DNA from: Candidatus Cloacimonadota bacterium
GTDB taxonomy: Bacteria; Muiribacteriota; UBA6191; JACPRK01
Assembly (NCBI GenBank): GCA_021772705.1
Contig: JAJFLN010000654.1
Location: 1-9,680, forward strand
Length of the DNA: 9,680 nucleotides
Direction of reading: 5' to 3'
Part shown: positions 1 to 6,513 of the stretch, one piece after another
Position numbering within the stretch: the first letter of the stretch is position 1
Layout of the letters: every line of letters begins with the position of its first letter
The notes under the pieces: generated by a model
What the model was told of the DNA's origin: nothing
What the model saw: the letters and a program-made list of their open reading frames with translations, nothing else
The model's database searches: none
Position numbers and translations under genes: made by a program

Positions 1-32
1 CGCTTGTCGCGGGGCCAGGCATGGCGTAACCC

Positions 33-134
33 GGAGATCCGGGGCCACCCGACTGGCCCCGAACTCCGAGAGGTCACCCGAACCCGCTGGTTCGGCTGGA
101 GAGTTCGGGTCCAGTCGTGTGTCCCCGGATCTCC
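33..134. repeat. 102-bp nested inverted repeat downstream of the last pilin gene
   Basis: Positions 33-66 and 101-134 are inverted complements at 31 of 34 positions (mismatches at 45/122, 49/118 and 57/110). Inside the 34-nt spacer is a perfect 7-bp inverted repeat, CCGAACC (78-84) and GGTTCGG (89-95), with a 4-nt loop. Transcribed in the direction of the operon it would fold into one very stable long hairpin with a second hairpin in its loop, starting two bases after the TAA at 139-137. It could mark the end of the transcript or protect its 3' end, but no T-tract follows on the minus strand (the next bases read GGGTTACGCC), so it is not a canonical intrinsic terminator. A mobile hairpin element (REP/MITE-like) is the main alternative. 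The arms do not recur in this window. Confidence 0.85.
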
Positions 135-136
135 CG

Positions 137-985
137 TTAGAACCGGGTGTCCTCGTCGAGAGATGAGAAGTATTCCTTGTACACATGATCGTTGATCCGC
201 TTGTAGGACCAGATCTTTGTCATGACCTCGATCTTGGGCTGTCTGACCTTGTCAGCGTAAGACCCCTCGTCGAAGAGAGCCTGGAAGTGGACCAGGACCA
301 TGGCCACCCGGGCGATTTTCCGCTCCGCTTCCAGGGCCGTGACCTGGCTGGCCTCCTTGAGCAAGCCGTCAGCCATGTCGTCGTAGCCGAAGTAAGTGAG
401 GTCGAACTTCTTCACGTTCGTCGCCACCACCCTGCCGGCGGCCGGTTCGCCTGCCACGGGCTGCTGCTCCACGAAGCTGTAGTCGGAGTACTTGAGGATG
501 TTCTCGTTGGCCAGCCCTGTAGCCGGAGTGGCCATGACGAGTACGCCCTTGGTGATCTTCCGGAGGACCACTTCCTGCTCTTTCTTCCAGAGATAAGAAC
601 ATTTGAAGACCGGCACTCTGGCCTTGGTGACACTTCCGTCCTTGTAGAAGGGGTACGTGATATGGCCCTTGGCGACGTTCTCGGCGGCCACCACCTCCGG
701 CTTGTCGAACTGGTACTTCAGCACCGTGAAGGTGTTGGGTTGAGCATCGGCCCACATATGGGCGGCGTTGATGTCCCGGACCATGTTCTCCAGCAGGTTT
801 CGGGCCCCCTGCTGCAGCTGGATACTCTTGCCGGAGTGATCGGCGATCTGGGTCGACTTGGTGAGAAAGCTGTAAATGATGATCAGGAGGATGATGGCGA
901 TCACCATCACCACCAGGGTCTCGATCAACGACACACCCTGAAGGTGAGGGCGGCGTCCAGGGTATCTCCGGTCCACTCGACTCAT
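137..985 (-). CDS. PilW/GspJ-like minor prepilin W2
   Basis: A 282-residue prepilin and the last gene of the block. The leader (17 residues) ends RRPHLQG^VSLIETLVVMVIAIILL: Gly -1, Glu +5, but Val rather than Phe at +1. This is uncommon but tolerated by prepilin peptidases. The hydrophobic helix ends near residue 40. The following QGARNLLENMVRDINAA (59-75) parallels the M.RI.RDLR segment of the prepilin at 5863-6513 and is typical of PilW/GspJ. The globular part is long for the family (about 240 residues) and carries strands such as VLVMATP, FDLTYFGYDD and ARVAMVLVHFQALF. The start follows the previous stop by one base; the ribosome site (GGGTG) is poor, so it likely depends on translational coupling. 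It ends with TAA at 139-137, two bases before a long inverted repeat. Confidence 0.93.
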   Translation of the reverse strand: MSRVDRRYPGRRPHLQGVSLIETLVVMVIAIILLIIIYSFLTKSTQIADHSGKSIQLQQGARNLLENMVRDINAAHMWADAQPNTFTVLKYQFDKPEVVAAENVAKGHITYPFYKDGSVTKARVPVFKCSYLWKKEQEVVLRKITKGVLVMATPATGLANENILKYSDYSFVEQQPVAGEPAAGRVVATNVKKFDLTYFGYDDMADGLLKEASQVTALEAERKIARVAMVLVHFQALFDEGSYADKVRQPKIEVMTKIWSYKRINDHVYKEYFSSLDEDTRF

Positions 986-986
986 G

Positions 987-1574
987 TCAGCGCACCCTGT
1001 GATCGGCGATCACGGTCTGGAATCGGGACAGGGCCCGGCGATGGCCGACTCCACCCTCTTCCTCACTGGTTCCCTTCTCCTGCCAGCGCACCTGCAGCAT
1101 GACTCGATAGAGACGGGGGTGGACTGGAGGAGCCAGCTCTCCGGCAGGGTCTGCCGCTGACGAAACGTCGACCTTGGTCTCGATCCGGGCATACTCTTCC
1201 GGGTACTCCAGCACAGATCCGGGAGCCAGACCGGCCGCTGGGTCCGGGGCGGGATTTCCCGACGGATCAGCTGTAGGGGCGACGCGCTTCAACACAGACC
1301 CGGTGACGGGTTCCCAGTCGTGGCGCATCAGGGGAAGCTTGACTGGGTCCACCTGGCGCAGGGCCTCCAGCTCCTCCCGAGCGGCATGAAGAGCCATGTA
1401 GGAGATCCGGCTACGGAAGATGTTGCTCTCGCTGCCGGTGAAGAGGAAGTACATGGGGATGATGGCTCCCGCCAGCACGAGGGTCCCGATCACGACCTCT
1501 ACCAGTGAGAAGCCGCTGCGGCGTCCTGCCCGGCCAACGGCGGACAGGGATGGGGGGAAGTCTTCACGACGCAT
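987..1574 (-). CDS. PilV/GspI-like minor prepilin V2
   Basis: A 195-residue prepilin. A 21-residue leader rich in Arg ends GRRSG^FSLVEVVIGTLVLAG: Gly -1, Phe +1, Glu +5, with the hydrophobic helix to about residue 46. After it comes HAAREELEALRQV, close in position and pattern to the LATEALEWSRAI segment of the prepilin at 6510-7058, supporting a shared PilV/GspI-type assignment. The middle (about 100-148) is Pro/Ala/Gly-rich (PTADPSGNPAPDPAAG) and probably a loop. The C-terminal strands (LYRVMLQVRWQEKG, ALSRFQTVIADHRVR) resemble the closing sheet of pilin globular domains. The ATG overlaps the preceding TGA by one base (TGATG), with GGAGGT at 1588-1583, eight bases upstream. The stop TGA is one base before the next ATG. 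It is likely to form a complex with the PilW-like protein encoded right after it. Confidence 0.93.
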   Translation of the reverse strand: MRREDFPPSLSAVGRAGRRSGFSLVEVVIGTLVLAGAIIPMYFLFTGSESNIFRSRISYMALHAAREELEALRQVDPVKLPLMRHDWEPVTGSVLKRVAPTADPSGNPAPDPAAGLAPGSVLEYPEEYARIETKVDVSSAADPAGELAPPVHPRLYRVMLQVRWQEKGTSEEEGGVGHRRALSRFQTVIADHRVR

Positions 1575-2506
1575 CAGAAACCACCTCCGGTCCGGTTCTC
1601 CAGATCGTCGAGCTCGGCCAGGGCCGAGGCGAGATCCTCCGGTGAGACCTTGCCCGCTTCCTTTCCGCGAAGCAACTCGGCCTTGACCCGGGACCGCATG
1701 CTGTCAGTCAACTGAGCCTTGCCACCCGTCTCCTGGGCATAGGCGCTGTACTCCTGGAACCAGCCACCGAACTCGGACCTCTTCTGGGCCAGTTCCTGCT
1801 GCCGGAGCTTGACTGCCTCGGAGTCCCACTTGTCATTCATATCCGGGGAGGCGGCTTGCAGGGCGAGTATCCTCTCCTCCAGGGCGAATATCTCCTGCAT
1901 TCTGGAGCGATACTTGTCGAGCTGCCCGGACTCGAAGTAGACCTCCTGCAGCTTCATGTTGTACCGCTGCATGGTCATCAAGTCGCCCGGTTCCAGCTCG
2001 GACATCAACTCCAGCAACATGGCCTCCGCGTCGTCGTACAGGCCCTGTTTCATCAACTCGTCAGCCCGGTCGTGGGCCTCCTCGACAGGCCGCTTGTTCA
2101 TCCGGCCCAGCTCCATCTCGATGTAAGGATCGCCGTAGCCCTTGTCCCGGAGTTGCTTCCGCTTGAACTCCTGCCTTTCCTCCAGGGTTGGAGGCGGCTG
2201 AACTGTCGAAACCCGGGCGTAGATGGCAGCGAAGTTGGCCTCTGCTGCCTGAGTGTCATAACTCACGGCAGCCCTGGTAACGTAGCTGGGCGCCGAGGTC
2301 CTGCGAACCCGGATCTCCGGATCGACTGATTCTCGCTCCAGGCGCTCCAAGGAGCTTCCATACCCTCGGGCACCGGTGGAGCTGCTCCCCTTCCTGAGGG
2401 AGCCCTGCAGCATGGAGCCGAGGTCGAAGTAAAGCCCGAACATGAACAGAATGATCAAGGCGAACAGAAGCAGGCTGCCGAGGAAGACTTTCTCCAGATA
2501 TCCCAT
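1574..2506 (-). CDS. Membrane-anchored helical/TPR-like protein of pilin operon
   Basis: A 310-residue protein that starts with ATG three bases after the previous stop; the ribosome site is weak, consistent with coupling. Residues 8-33 are a single very hydrophobic helix (LGSLLLFALIILFMFGLYFDLG) with no signal-peptidase site, so it is probably an N-terminal anchor. Residues 35-105 are Ser/Gly/Arg-rich and flexible, ending in QPPP. From 107 the chain is almost all charged helix. Residues 146-173 (RADELMKQGLYDDAEAMLLE and onward to LEPGD) fit a TPR-like pattern with Gly at 155, Tyr at 157, Ala at 160 and Pro at 173. A second similar hairpin follows at about 183-210 (VYFESGQLDKY), then long helices to 260 and a final helical segment at 265-303. 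The C-terminus is Gly-rich. No enzymatic motif is visible. It could be a periplasmic scaffold that holds or delivers tip pilins. The TPR assignment is from pattern only and could be a plain coiled coil. Confidence 0.9.
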   Translation of the reverse strand: MGYLEKVFLGSLLLFALIILFMFGLYFDLGSMLQGSLRKGSSSTGARGYGSSLERLERESVDPEIRVRRTSAPSYVTRAAVSYDTQAAEANFAAIYARVSTVQPPPTLEERQEFKRKQLRDKGYGDPYIEMELGRMNKRPVEEAHDRADELMKQGLYDDAEAMLLELMSELEPGDLMTMQRYNMKLQEVYFESGQLDKYRSRMQEIFALEERILALQAASPDMNDKWDSEAVKLRQQELAQKRSEFGGWFQEYSAYAQETGGKAQLTDSMRSRVKAELLRGKEAGKVSPEDLASALAELDDLENRTGGGF

Positions 2507-2509
2507 GGC

Positions 2510-4744
2510 TCAGAATCCGGCGAAGCCGTCCAGTCCTGCATCACCCTCGCCGGTAATGCCGCCTCCGGAGGTGATCTCGAAGCGGTCCGAGAACCCGGCA
2601 ATCTTGGGGCTCACGGAGGTCATGACGAACTGCTCCCGGTCATAGGTGCCGCCCAAGGCCGCGTTGGCCAGCTTCTCCCGATCGTAGAGGATTTCCAGGC
2701 TCTCGCCGGTTCCGATCTTGTCCTTGTTGATCGCCAGGCAGACGAGACCGCCCTGGACGGTGGTCTTGGGCTGCAGCGGCTTGATGCCGCCGGCCACCAT
2801 GAAGGTCGCTTCATTGGCTCGCCCAGGCTCGGGCATTCCGAGCTGGAGCATGGCCTCGTCCGAAGTCGGATCGGCGGGGGTCATGAAGGCGACAGTCAGG
2901 TAGCTGTTGGCACCGACGGGATCGTTCATGTCCCGCATCACACCGCCGGGGAGCTTGGCCTCGATGCTCTGAATTCCGTCGGTGAAACAGGAGAGGATTC
3001 CCTTGCCTCGATACCGGAGAGGCTGATCGTAGTCGAGGGCGTCGACCATGATGGTTCCATCCAGCAACAGAGGCCGGTCCTCACCACCCAGGGCATCGAG
3101 CACCGTGTCGTAGTTGCGGGTCGCTGCACGGGTGTAAGGCTTGAAGTTCGGTGGCCAGTATCCCTTCTCCGAGATCCGGAGCAGATCGTCGGCGGCGACG
3201 CCCGTGGGGGGCAGGCCGTCGACGGGGAACAGGAACCCGGCAGCGGCGCCGGCGGCGGTACCCTCGAGGACGCTCTGCCCCACGGTGGCAAAGATCTCGC
3301 CGAACCCGGCGCCCTCCGCCAGGCCGCCAATTCCGGACCCGAGGGCCACGCCGCCCACAACGTCCAGAATGGTGCCCACCAGACCATTGGCCCCCTTGCG
3401 CTTCTTCTCGTAACGGATGCCGTAGAGAGTACTGATGGTCTTGCCCCGGTCGACCTTGACCTTGTAGCCCCGGAACTTGACGAAGACAATCTTGAAGGTC
3501 CAGGTGCTGAACCGGGCCACGTTGTAGCTCGCCACCAGGCCATTGCCCTCGGGGAGGACCACCTCCCCTTCGCTGCCTCCGCCGCTCAGGAGCGGGCCGA
3601 CGCCCTGAGTATAGGCATCTTCACCGGTGATCTTGCCGTCCACCTCCCGGCCCTTGCGGCCTCGGAAGGCGTGCCATCTGCCGGCGTTGCCATCTCCGAA
3701 GATGGAGAAATTGGTATTCTGGGGGTAGTCGACATTTCCAATGAACCATGACTGGCCGTTGCTCATGGACATGCCCGGATCGCCGGAGGATTCGAAGCCC
3801 AGGAAGTTCAAGCTCAGCTTGAAGGACTTGTTCTTGCTCTGGGGACGTCCTGGATCACGACGGTTCCAGGTACCGCCCTCGAGGCCCTCGTGGAAGACGG
3901 GATAGAGGCTCCAGTCCCACCAGTCCCCGTTGTTCAAGATTGACTGTTTCGCCTCCCCGGGAGGGCTGGAGCCCCCGATTCCGTCCTTGTGGTCTCCCAC
4001 ATTCAGGAAGTAGGGACCCCGGATGAAGATGCGACCCACGTCGTTGGCGTAGACGTTCATGGGGCCGCCCTCGTTCATGGACTTCTTCAGGTAGTCCTCC
4101 TGATCCGGGCGGAACACGTTGAAGGCGAAGAGGGGGAACTCCCGGGCCGGGGGGGACGTGTCGACGATCTTCAGATCGTGGGCCAGGTTGTAGTACCGCA
4201 GGGCACGGCCAAAACGGACGGCCACTTCGATCTTGTAGTAGCCCGTGAAGTCTCTCGGCTTGTTGGGGCTGCCTGGGGCGATAACCGGTTCGGAATCGAG
4301 CTTCGAATCGTGGTAGTAGACGTTGTCCCGGTCATAAGTATCCAGGGTGGCGTACTTGATTGGCCGGAAGCCGACAAAGGTCACCTTGGCATCGACCAGC
4401 TCGCCCTTCATCTCCTCCACGGCGGCCTTGGAATCGATCAGCTCATCGACCAGAGGCTTCTCGAGGGTGCCTCCGGCCCGGGCTGCCTGGATGACCTCCG
4501 GCCGCCAGATCGCCACGTCGGGATCGATGTTGTTGACCCGGTCGTAGACAACAGCCCTCACCTCGTCGATGACACCCATGGCGAGCTGGTTTGCCACCAG
4601 TCCATAGGTGACCACCGCGGTCTGCTGGTACTCGGAAGTCCCGGTGAAGAAGAGACTCATGCCGACAATGCCGAAGACCATCAGGGCCGTCAGCACCGCC
4701 GGGAACATCATCCCCGATCGTGACTGGACGGACAGGCCAGACAT
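2510..4744 (-). CDS. Large PilX/GspK-like prepilin X2 with extended C-terminal strand-rich region
   Basis: From the ATG at 4744 this is a 744-residue protein. The N-terminus reads MSGLSVQSRSG^MMFPAVLTALMVFGIVG: a short basic leader ending in Gly11 and a hydrophobic helix to about 34, but Ala instead of Glu at +5 and Met at +1. Loss of Glu5 is characteristic of GspK/PilX-type pseudopilins that sit at the fibre tip. Then come a helix-rich part with an E.R..VYDRVNN segment (about 60-72), strands, the motif NVYANDVG (230-237), and a Trp-rich stretch (near 274-279). A Gly/Ala-rich hydrophobic segment (about 453-515) follows. A strand-rich C-terminal region (about 558-725) has LLLDG, LRYRGKGIL and SYLTVAFMTP, which parallel motifs in the protein at 8103-9680. 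It is far longer than standard PilX (about 170-200) or GspK (about 320). Its start overlaps the preceding stop by one base (TGATG), and a membrane-anchored helical protein starts 3 nt after its stop. A tip adhesin or tip-capping role is inferred. Confidence 0.9.
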   Translation of the reverse strand: MSGLSVQSRSGMMFPAVLTALMVFGIVGMSLFFTGTSEYQQTAVVTYGLVANQLAMGVIDEVRAVVYDRVNNIDPDVAIWRPEVIQAARAGGTLEKPLVDELIDSKAAVEEMKGELVDAKVTFVGFRPIKYATLDTYDRDNVYYHDSKLDSEPVIAPGSPNKPRDFTGYYKIEVAVRFGRALRYYNLAHDLKIVDTSPPAREFPLFAFNVFRPDQEDYLKKSMNEGGPMNVYANDVGRIFIRGPYFLNVGDHKDGIGGSSPPGEAKQSILNNGDWWDWSLYPVFHEGLEGGTWNRRDPGRPQSKNKSFKLSLNFLGFESSGDPGMSMSNGQSWFIGNVDYPQNTNFSIFGDGNAGRWHAFRGRKGREVDGKITGEDAYTQGVGPLLSGGGSEGEVVLPEGNGLVASYNVARFSTWTFKIVFVKFRGYKVKVDRGKTISTLYGIRYEKKRKGANGLVGTILDVVGGVALGSGIGGLAEGAGFGEIFATVGQSVLEGTAAGAAAGFLFPVDGLPPTGVAADDLLRISEKGYWPPNFKPYTRAATRNYDTVLDALGGEDRPLLLDGTIMVDALDYDQPLRYRGKGILSCFTDGIQSIEAKLPGGVMRDMNDPVGANSYLTVAFMTPADPTSDEAMLQLGMPEPGRANEATFMVAGGIKPLQPKTTVQGGLVCLAINKDKIGTGESLEILYDREKLANAALGGTYDREQFVMTSVSPKIAGFSDRFEITSGGGITGEGDAGLDGFAGF

Positions 4745-5796
4745 CAACGGTCCTCCTCGTTGTTACTCTCCGGTTTGTCGCTCTCCGGAACAGCGAGGGC
4801 GTCAGCGCCTTCCGCTCCTCGATTCTCTACTTCGGCCTGGACCTGCTGGTCCGCCGGAAGATCGTTGGCGCCACCACCCTCAACTGGAGTCTGCCCCTCA
4901 ATGCCATCCGATAGGGGGGCCTCGTCGGGCTTGTCGGCTCCCGCTCCGTCGCTCTTGCCGGAGCCGCCAAAGGCGCCAAAGACGCCGCTGAAGATGTCCT
5001 TCACGCCGCCGCCGACATAGCTGCCCACGTTCCCCCCGGGGAGGAGGCCGCCGATTGCGCTGGTGATCTGGTTCGCGGAGGCCTTGTCGGCCTCGATCAT
5101 CTTCTCGATGGCTACGGCGTTGTTCCGGTTCTCATCGGCGATCCGGTTGGCCAACTGGACCTGGTCCGTGGTCTGACGGTTGAACTGAGTGACCGTGAAG
5201 GGGTCGAAGATCTGCTGCGCCCGGCTGATGCTGTCATTGCCACGCACCCTGTCGACGTTGCTCATGCCATCCAGATCGACCCGGGTCGCCCGGCCATTGA
5301 ACTCGCTGAGACGGTTCTTTCCCGACTCCCCCGCTTCCCGTTGCTGGTTCTTGATATAGGAACCGGCGATGCCTCCGGCCGCATCCCCCAGGAAGTTACC
5401 GAAGCCCTGCATGGCTTCCCGGTTTCGTCTCGATCGCTCCTCGTCCTTGGCCCGCTCCTCCGGGGTCATCTCCGGTTTGTCATCGCCATCGGAACCCTCC
5501 GGTGGTTGAACGGGGCCGACGAAATCATCGTCGCCGGGCTGCGGTACGGAGTTATCGGGAGGATTGTTGACTGGGGGCGCCGGAGGACCCACCAATTCCG
5601 GATCACCGTTGTCAGGGGGATCGTTGTCGATCGGCGGTGTCTCGGGGATTCCATCTGAGGGATCTTTGACACCCGAGATGGCGTCGCCTTCCTTGTCATT
5701 GGTTTCACCACTATTGGCCAAGGCAGGACCCGGCACGACCAGGACCAGCATGGACAGGAAAACTAACAGCAGCAGTATTGGGGACTTGGATCTCAT
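4744..5796 (-). CDS. Secreted disordered Pro/Asp- and Gly-rich protein, unknown function
   Basis: A 350-residue protein not assignable to a family by eye. Residues 1-27 are a clear Sec signal peptide (MRSKS, a long Leu/Val core, PGPALA with a likely cut after Ala27). Residues 28-110 are low-complexity, rich in Pro, Asp, Asn and Gly (repeated PPDN, ELVGPP, DFVGPV, PPEGSDGDD) and are probably unfolded. Residues 111-128 are a charged helix (TPEERAKDEERSRRNREA). Residues 131-147 are a Gly/Ala-rich amphipathic stretch (GFGNFLGDAAGGIAGSY). Residues 205-245 are polar and helix-forming (Gln/Asn-rich). Residues 246-280 are a second Gly-rich hydrophobic stretch (IGGLLPGGNVG, GVFGAFGGSG). The C-terminal 70 residues are acidic and disordered. 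It has its own strong ribosome site and possibly its own promoter, and its stop overlaps the start of the large PilX-like gene, so it is likely made in step with it. A soluble periplasmic partner, linker or surface-exposed matrix protein is possible; none is shown. Confidence 0.9.
   Translation of the reverse strand: MRSKSPILLLLVFLSMLVLVVPGPALANSGETNDKEGDAISGVKDPSDGIPETPPIDNDPPDNGDPELVGPPAPPVNNPPDNSVPQPGDDDFVGPVQPPEGSDGDDKPEMTPEERAKDEERSRRNREAMQGFGNFLGDAAGGIAGSYIKNQQREAGESGKNRLSEFNGRATRVDLDGMSNVDRVRGNDSISRAQQIFDPFTVTQFNRQTTDQVQLANRIADENRNNAVAIEKMIEADKASANQITSAIGGLLPGGNVGSYVGGGVKDIFSGVFGAFGGSGKSDGAGADKPDEAPLSDGIEGQTPVEGGGANDLPADQQVQAEVENRGAEGADALAVPESDKPESNNEEDR
4752..4757 (-). promoter_or_regulatory. 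Shine-Dalgarno AGGAGG deciding the start of the large PilX-like gene
   Basis: AGGAGG lies inside the 3' end of the preceding gene, seven bases before the ATG at 4744 but only four before the in-frame TTG at 4747. Spacing and codon type favour the ATG. Confidence 0.6.
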
Positions 5797-5804
5797 CGCT
5801 GACG

Positions 5805-5811
5805 ACCTCCT
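5805..5811 (-). promoter_or_regulatory. Strong Shine-Dalgarno AGGAGGT for the gene starting at 5796
   Basis: AGGAGGT lies eight bases before the ATG at 5796. This is the best-matching ribosome site in the window and suggests independent, efficient translation of the secreted protein rather than coupling to the gene before it. Confidence 0.7.
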
Positions 5812-5825
5812 GCTCTTGGGAATGA

Positions 5826-5855
5826 ACTCTAGACGCGGTCTCCCGTGGCTGTCAA
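5826..5855 (-). promoter_or_regulatory. Candidate sigma-70 promoter at module junction
   Basis: In the 66-nt gap the minus strand has a perfect -35 box TTGACA (5855-5850), an 18-nt spacer, and TAGAGT (5831-5826), which matches 4 of 6 positions of TATAAT. A start point near 5819 would give a leader of about 22 nt carrying the strong AGGAGGT at 5811-5805. Geometry is good; the -10 is mediocre and the spacer is one base longer than optimal. Confidence 0.4.
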
Positions 5856-5862
5856 TCAGACC

Positions 5863-6513
5863 TCATCTGGAGCCGCGCCCCGCCGTGACCTCGTACTGGG
5901 TCTCCGACAGAGGCAGCCAGTTGGGATCTGAGAGCAAGGCATGGTAATACCGGCTGCCGACACTGGTCTGAAGGTAATGAATCGTCTCGTTCTTGCCTGT
6001 CAGATCCGGCACGCCAAAGCGAACCTGATAGAAGGGATAGCCATGGAGCCAGTACTTCGTAAACCGAACCTCGGAGAAGACATCCTCCGAGAAGGCCGGA
6101 ACCGGCGTATCTCCGTAGAATCCTTCGAGCTTCACGGCATCCAAGGTTCTATCGCCCCGCTTCACCGTCACTGGGGACGTCTTGTAGACCACCTTCACGG
6201 CCCCGGGTCTCATGGCGCTGGCATCGGGGTTGAACTTCAGGAACGTCATGGAGCCTCCATCGGGAGCCACTTCCGGAGCCCCGGCAGTGGCCTTTCGAAT
6301 GTCGCAGAGACTTCTAAGGTCTCGCTTGATCCGCTCCATCGTAATGTTTGCCCTCCGGATTCCTTCCACTTCCTCGGTTCCCAGGGTCACTGTGCGGCTC
6401 CCGATTACGAAGAAGCGGTACAGCAGGGTGATCATCAGGGCCACCAGGGCCGTGACAATCACGATCTCGATGATCGTGAATCCGCTTCTTTCCGCTCTCT
6501 CTGCTACTTTCAC
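5863..6513 (-). CDS. PilW/GspJ-like minor prepilin W1
   Basis: A 216-residue protein with a short leader MKVAERAERSG and a cut after Gly11. The mature protein starts FTIIEIVIVTALVALMITLL, with Phe +1, Glu +5 and a hydrophobic helix to about residue 37. The region after it (GTEEVEGIRRANITMERIKRDLR, about 45-67) is the amphipathic helix expected after the pilin transmembrane part. Its 'I.M.RI.RDLR' pattern is typical of PilW/GspJ proteins. The rest is a beta-rich globular domain ending GSRYYHALLSDPNWLP. The start is GTG at 6513, overlapping the TGA of the previous prepilin gene by four bases, with AAGGT just upstream. Length matches PilW/GspJ. It is likely to act with the PilV-like protein encoded just upstream as part of a minor-pilin complex. 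It is the last gene before a 66-nt gap, so it may close a four-gene module. Confidence 0.93.
   Translation of the reverse strand: MKVAERAERSGFTIIEIVIVTALVALMITLLYRFFVIGSRTVTLGTEEVEGIRRANITMERIKRDLRSLCDIRKATAGAPEVAPDGGSMTFLKFNPDASAMRPGAVKVVYKTSPVTVKRGDRTLDAVKLEGFYGDTPVPAFSEDVFSEVRFTKYWLHGYPFYQVRFGVPDLTGKNETIHYLQTSVGSRYYHALLSDPNWLPLSETQYEVTAGRGSR

Noticed and set aside
100..125. tRNA T-arm-like string (GTTCGGGTCC)
   Set aside because: The position equivalent to A58 is G, no acceptor, D or anticodon arms can be built around it, and the bases belong to the long inverted repeat.
24..142. Integron attC-like site (ends TTCTAAC and GTTACGC on the minus strand around the long hairpin)
   Set aside because: Each end box deviates from the RYYYAAC/GTTRRRY consensus by one base, no extrahelical bases or L boxes are evident, and the upstream genes form a long operon rather than a single-gene cassette.
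185..1102. Long plus-strand open frame (305 codons) opposite the last prepilin genes
   Set aside because: It lies antisense to two clear prepilin genes, has no recognisable domain and a His/Asp/Gly-rich composition typical of the reverse strand of GC-rich coding DNA.
3989..4723. Plus-strand open frame of 244 codons opposite the large PilX-like gene
   Set aside because: Its Val/Asp/His-rich content mirrors the antisense of the real gene, it has no ribosome site tied to it, and the minus strand has a convincing N-terminal signal and operon spacing.
4745..4747. TTG at 4747 as start of the large PilX-like gene
   Set aside because: The next codon is ATG with better spacing from AGGAGG; the difference is only one residue.
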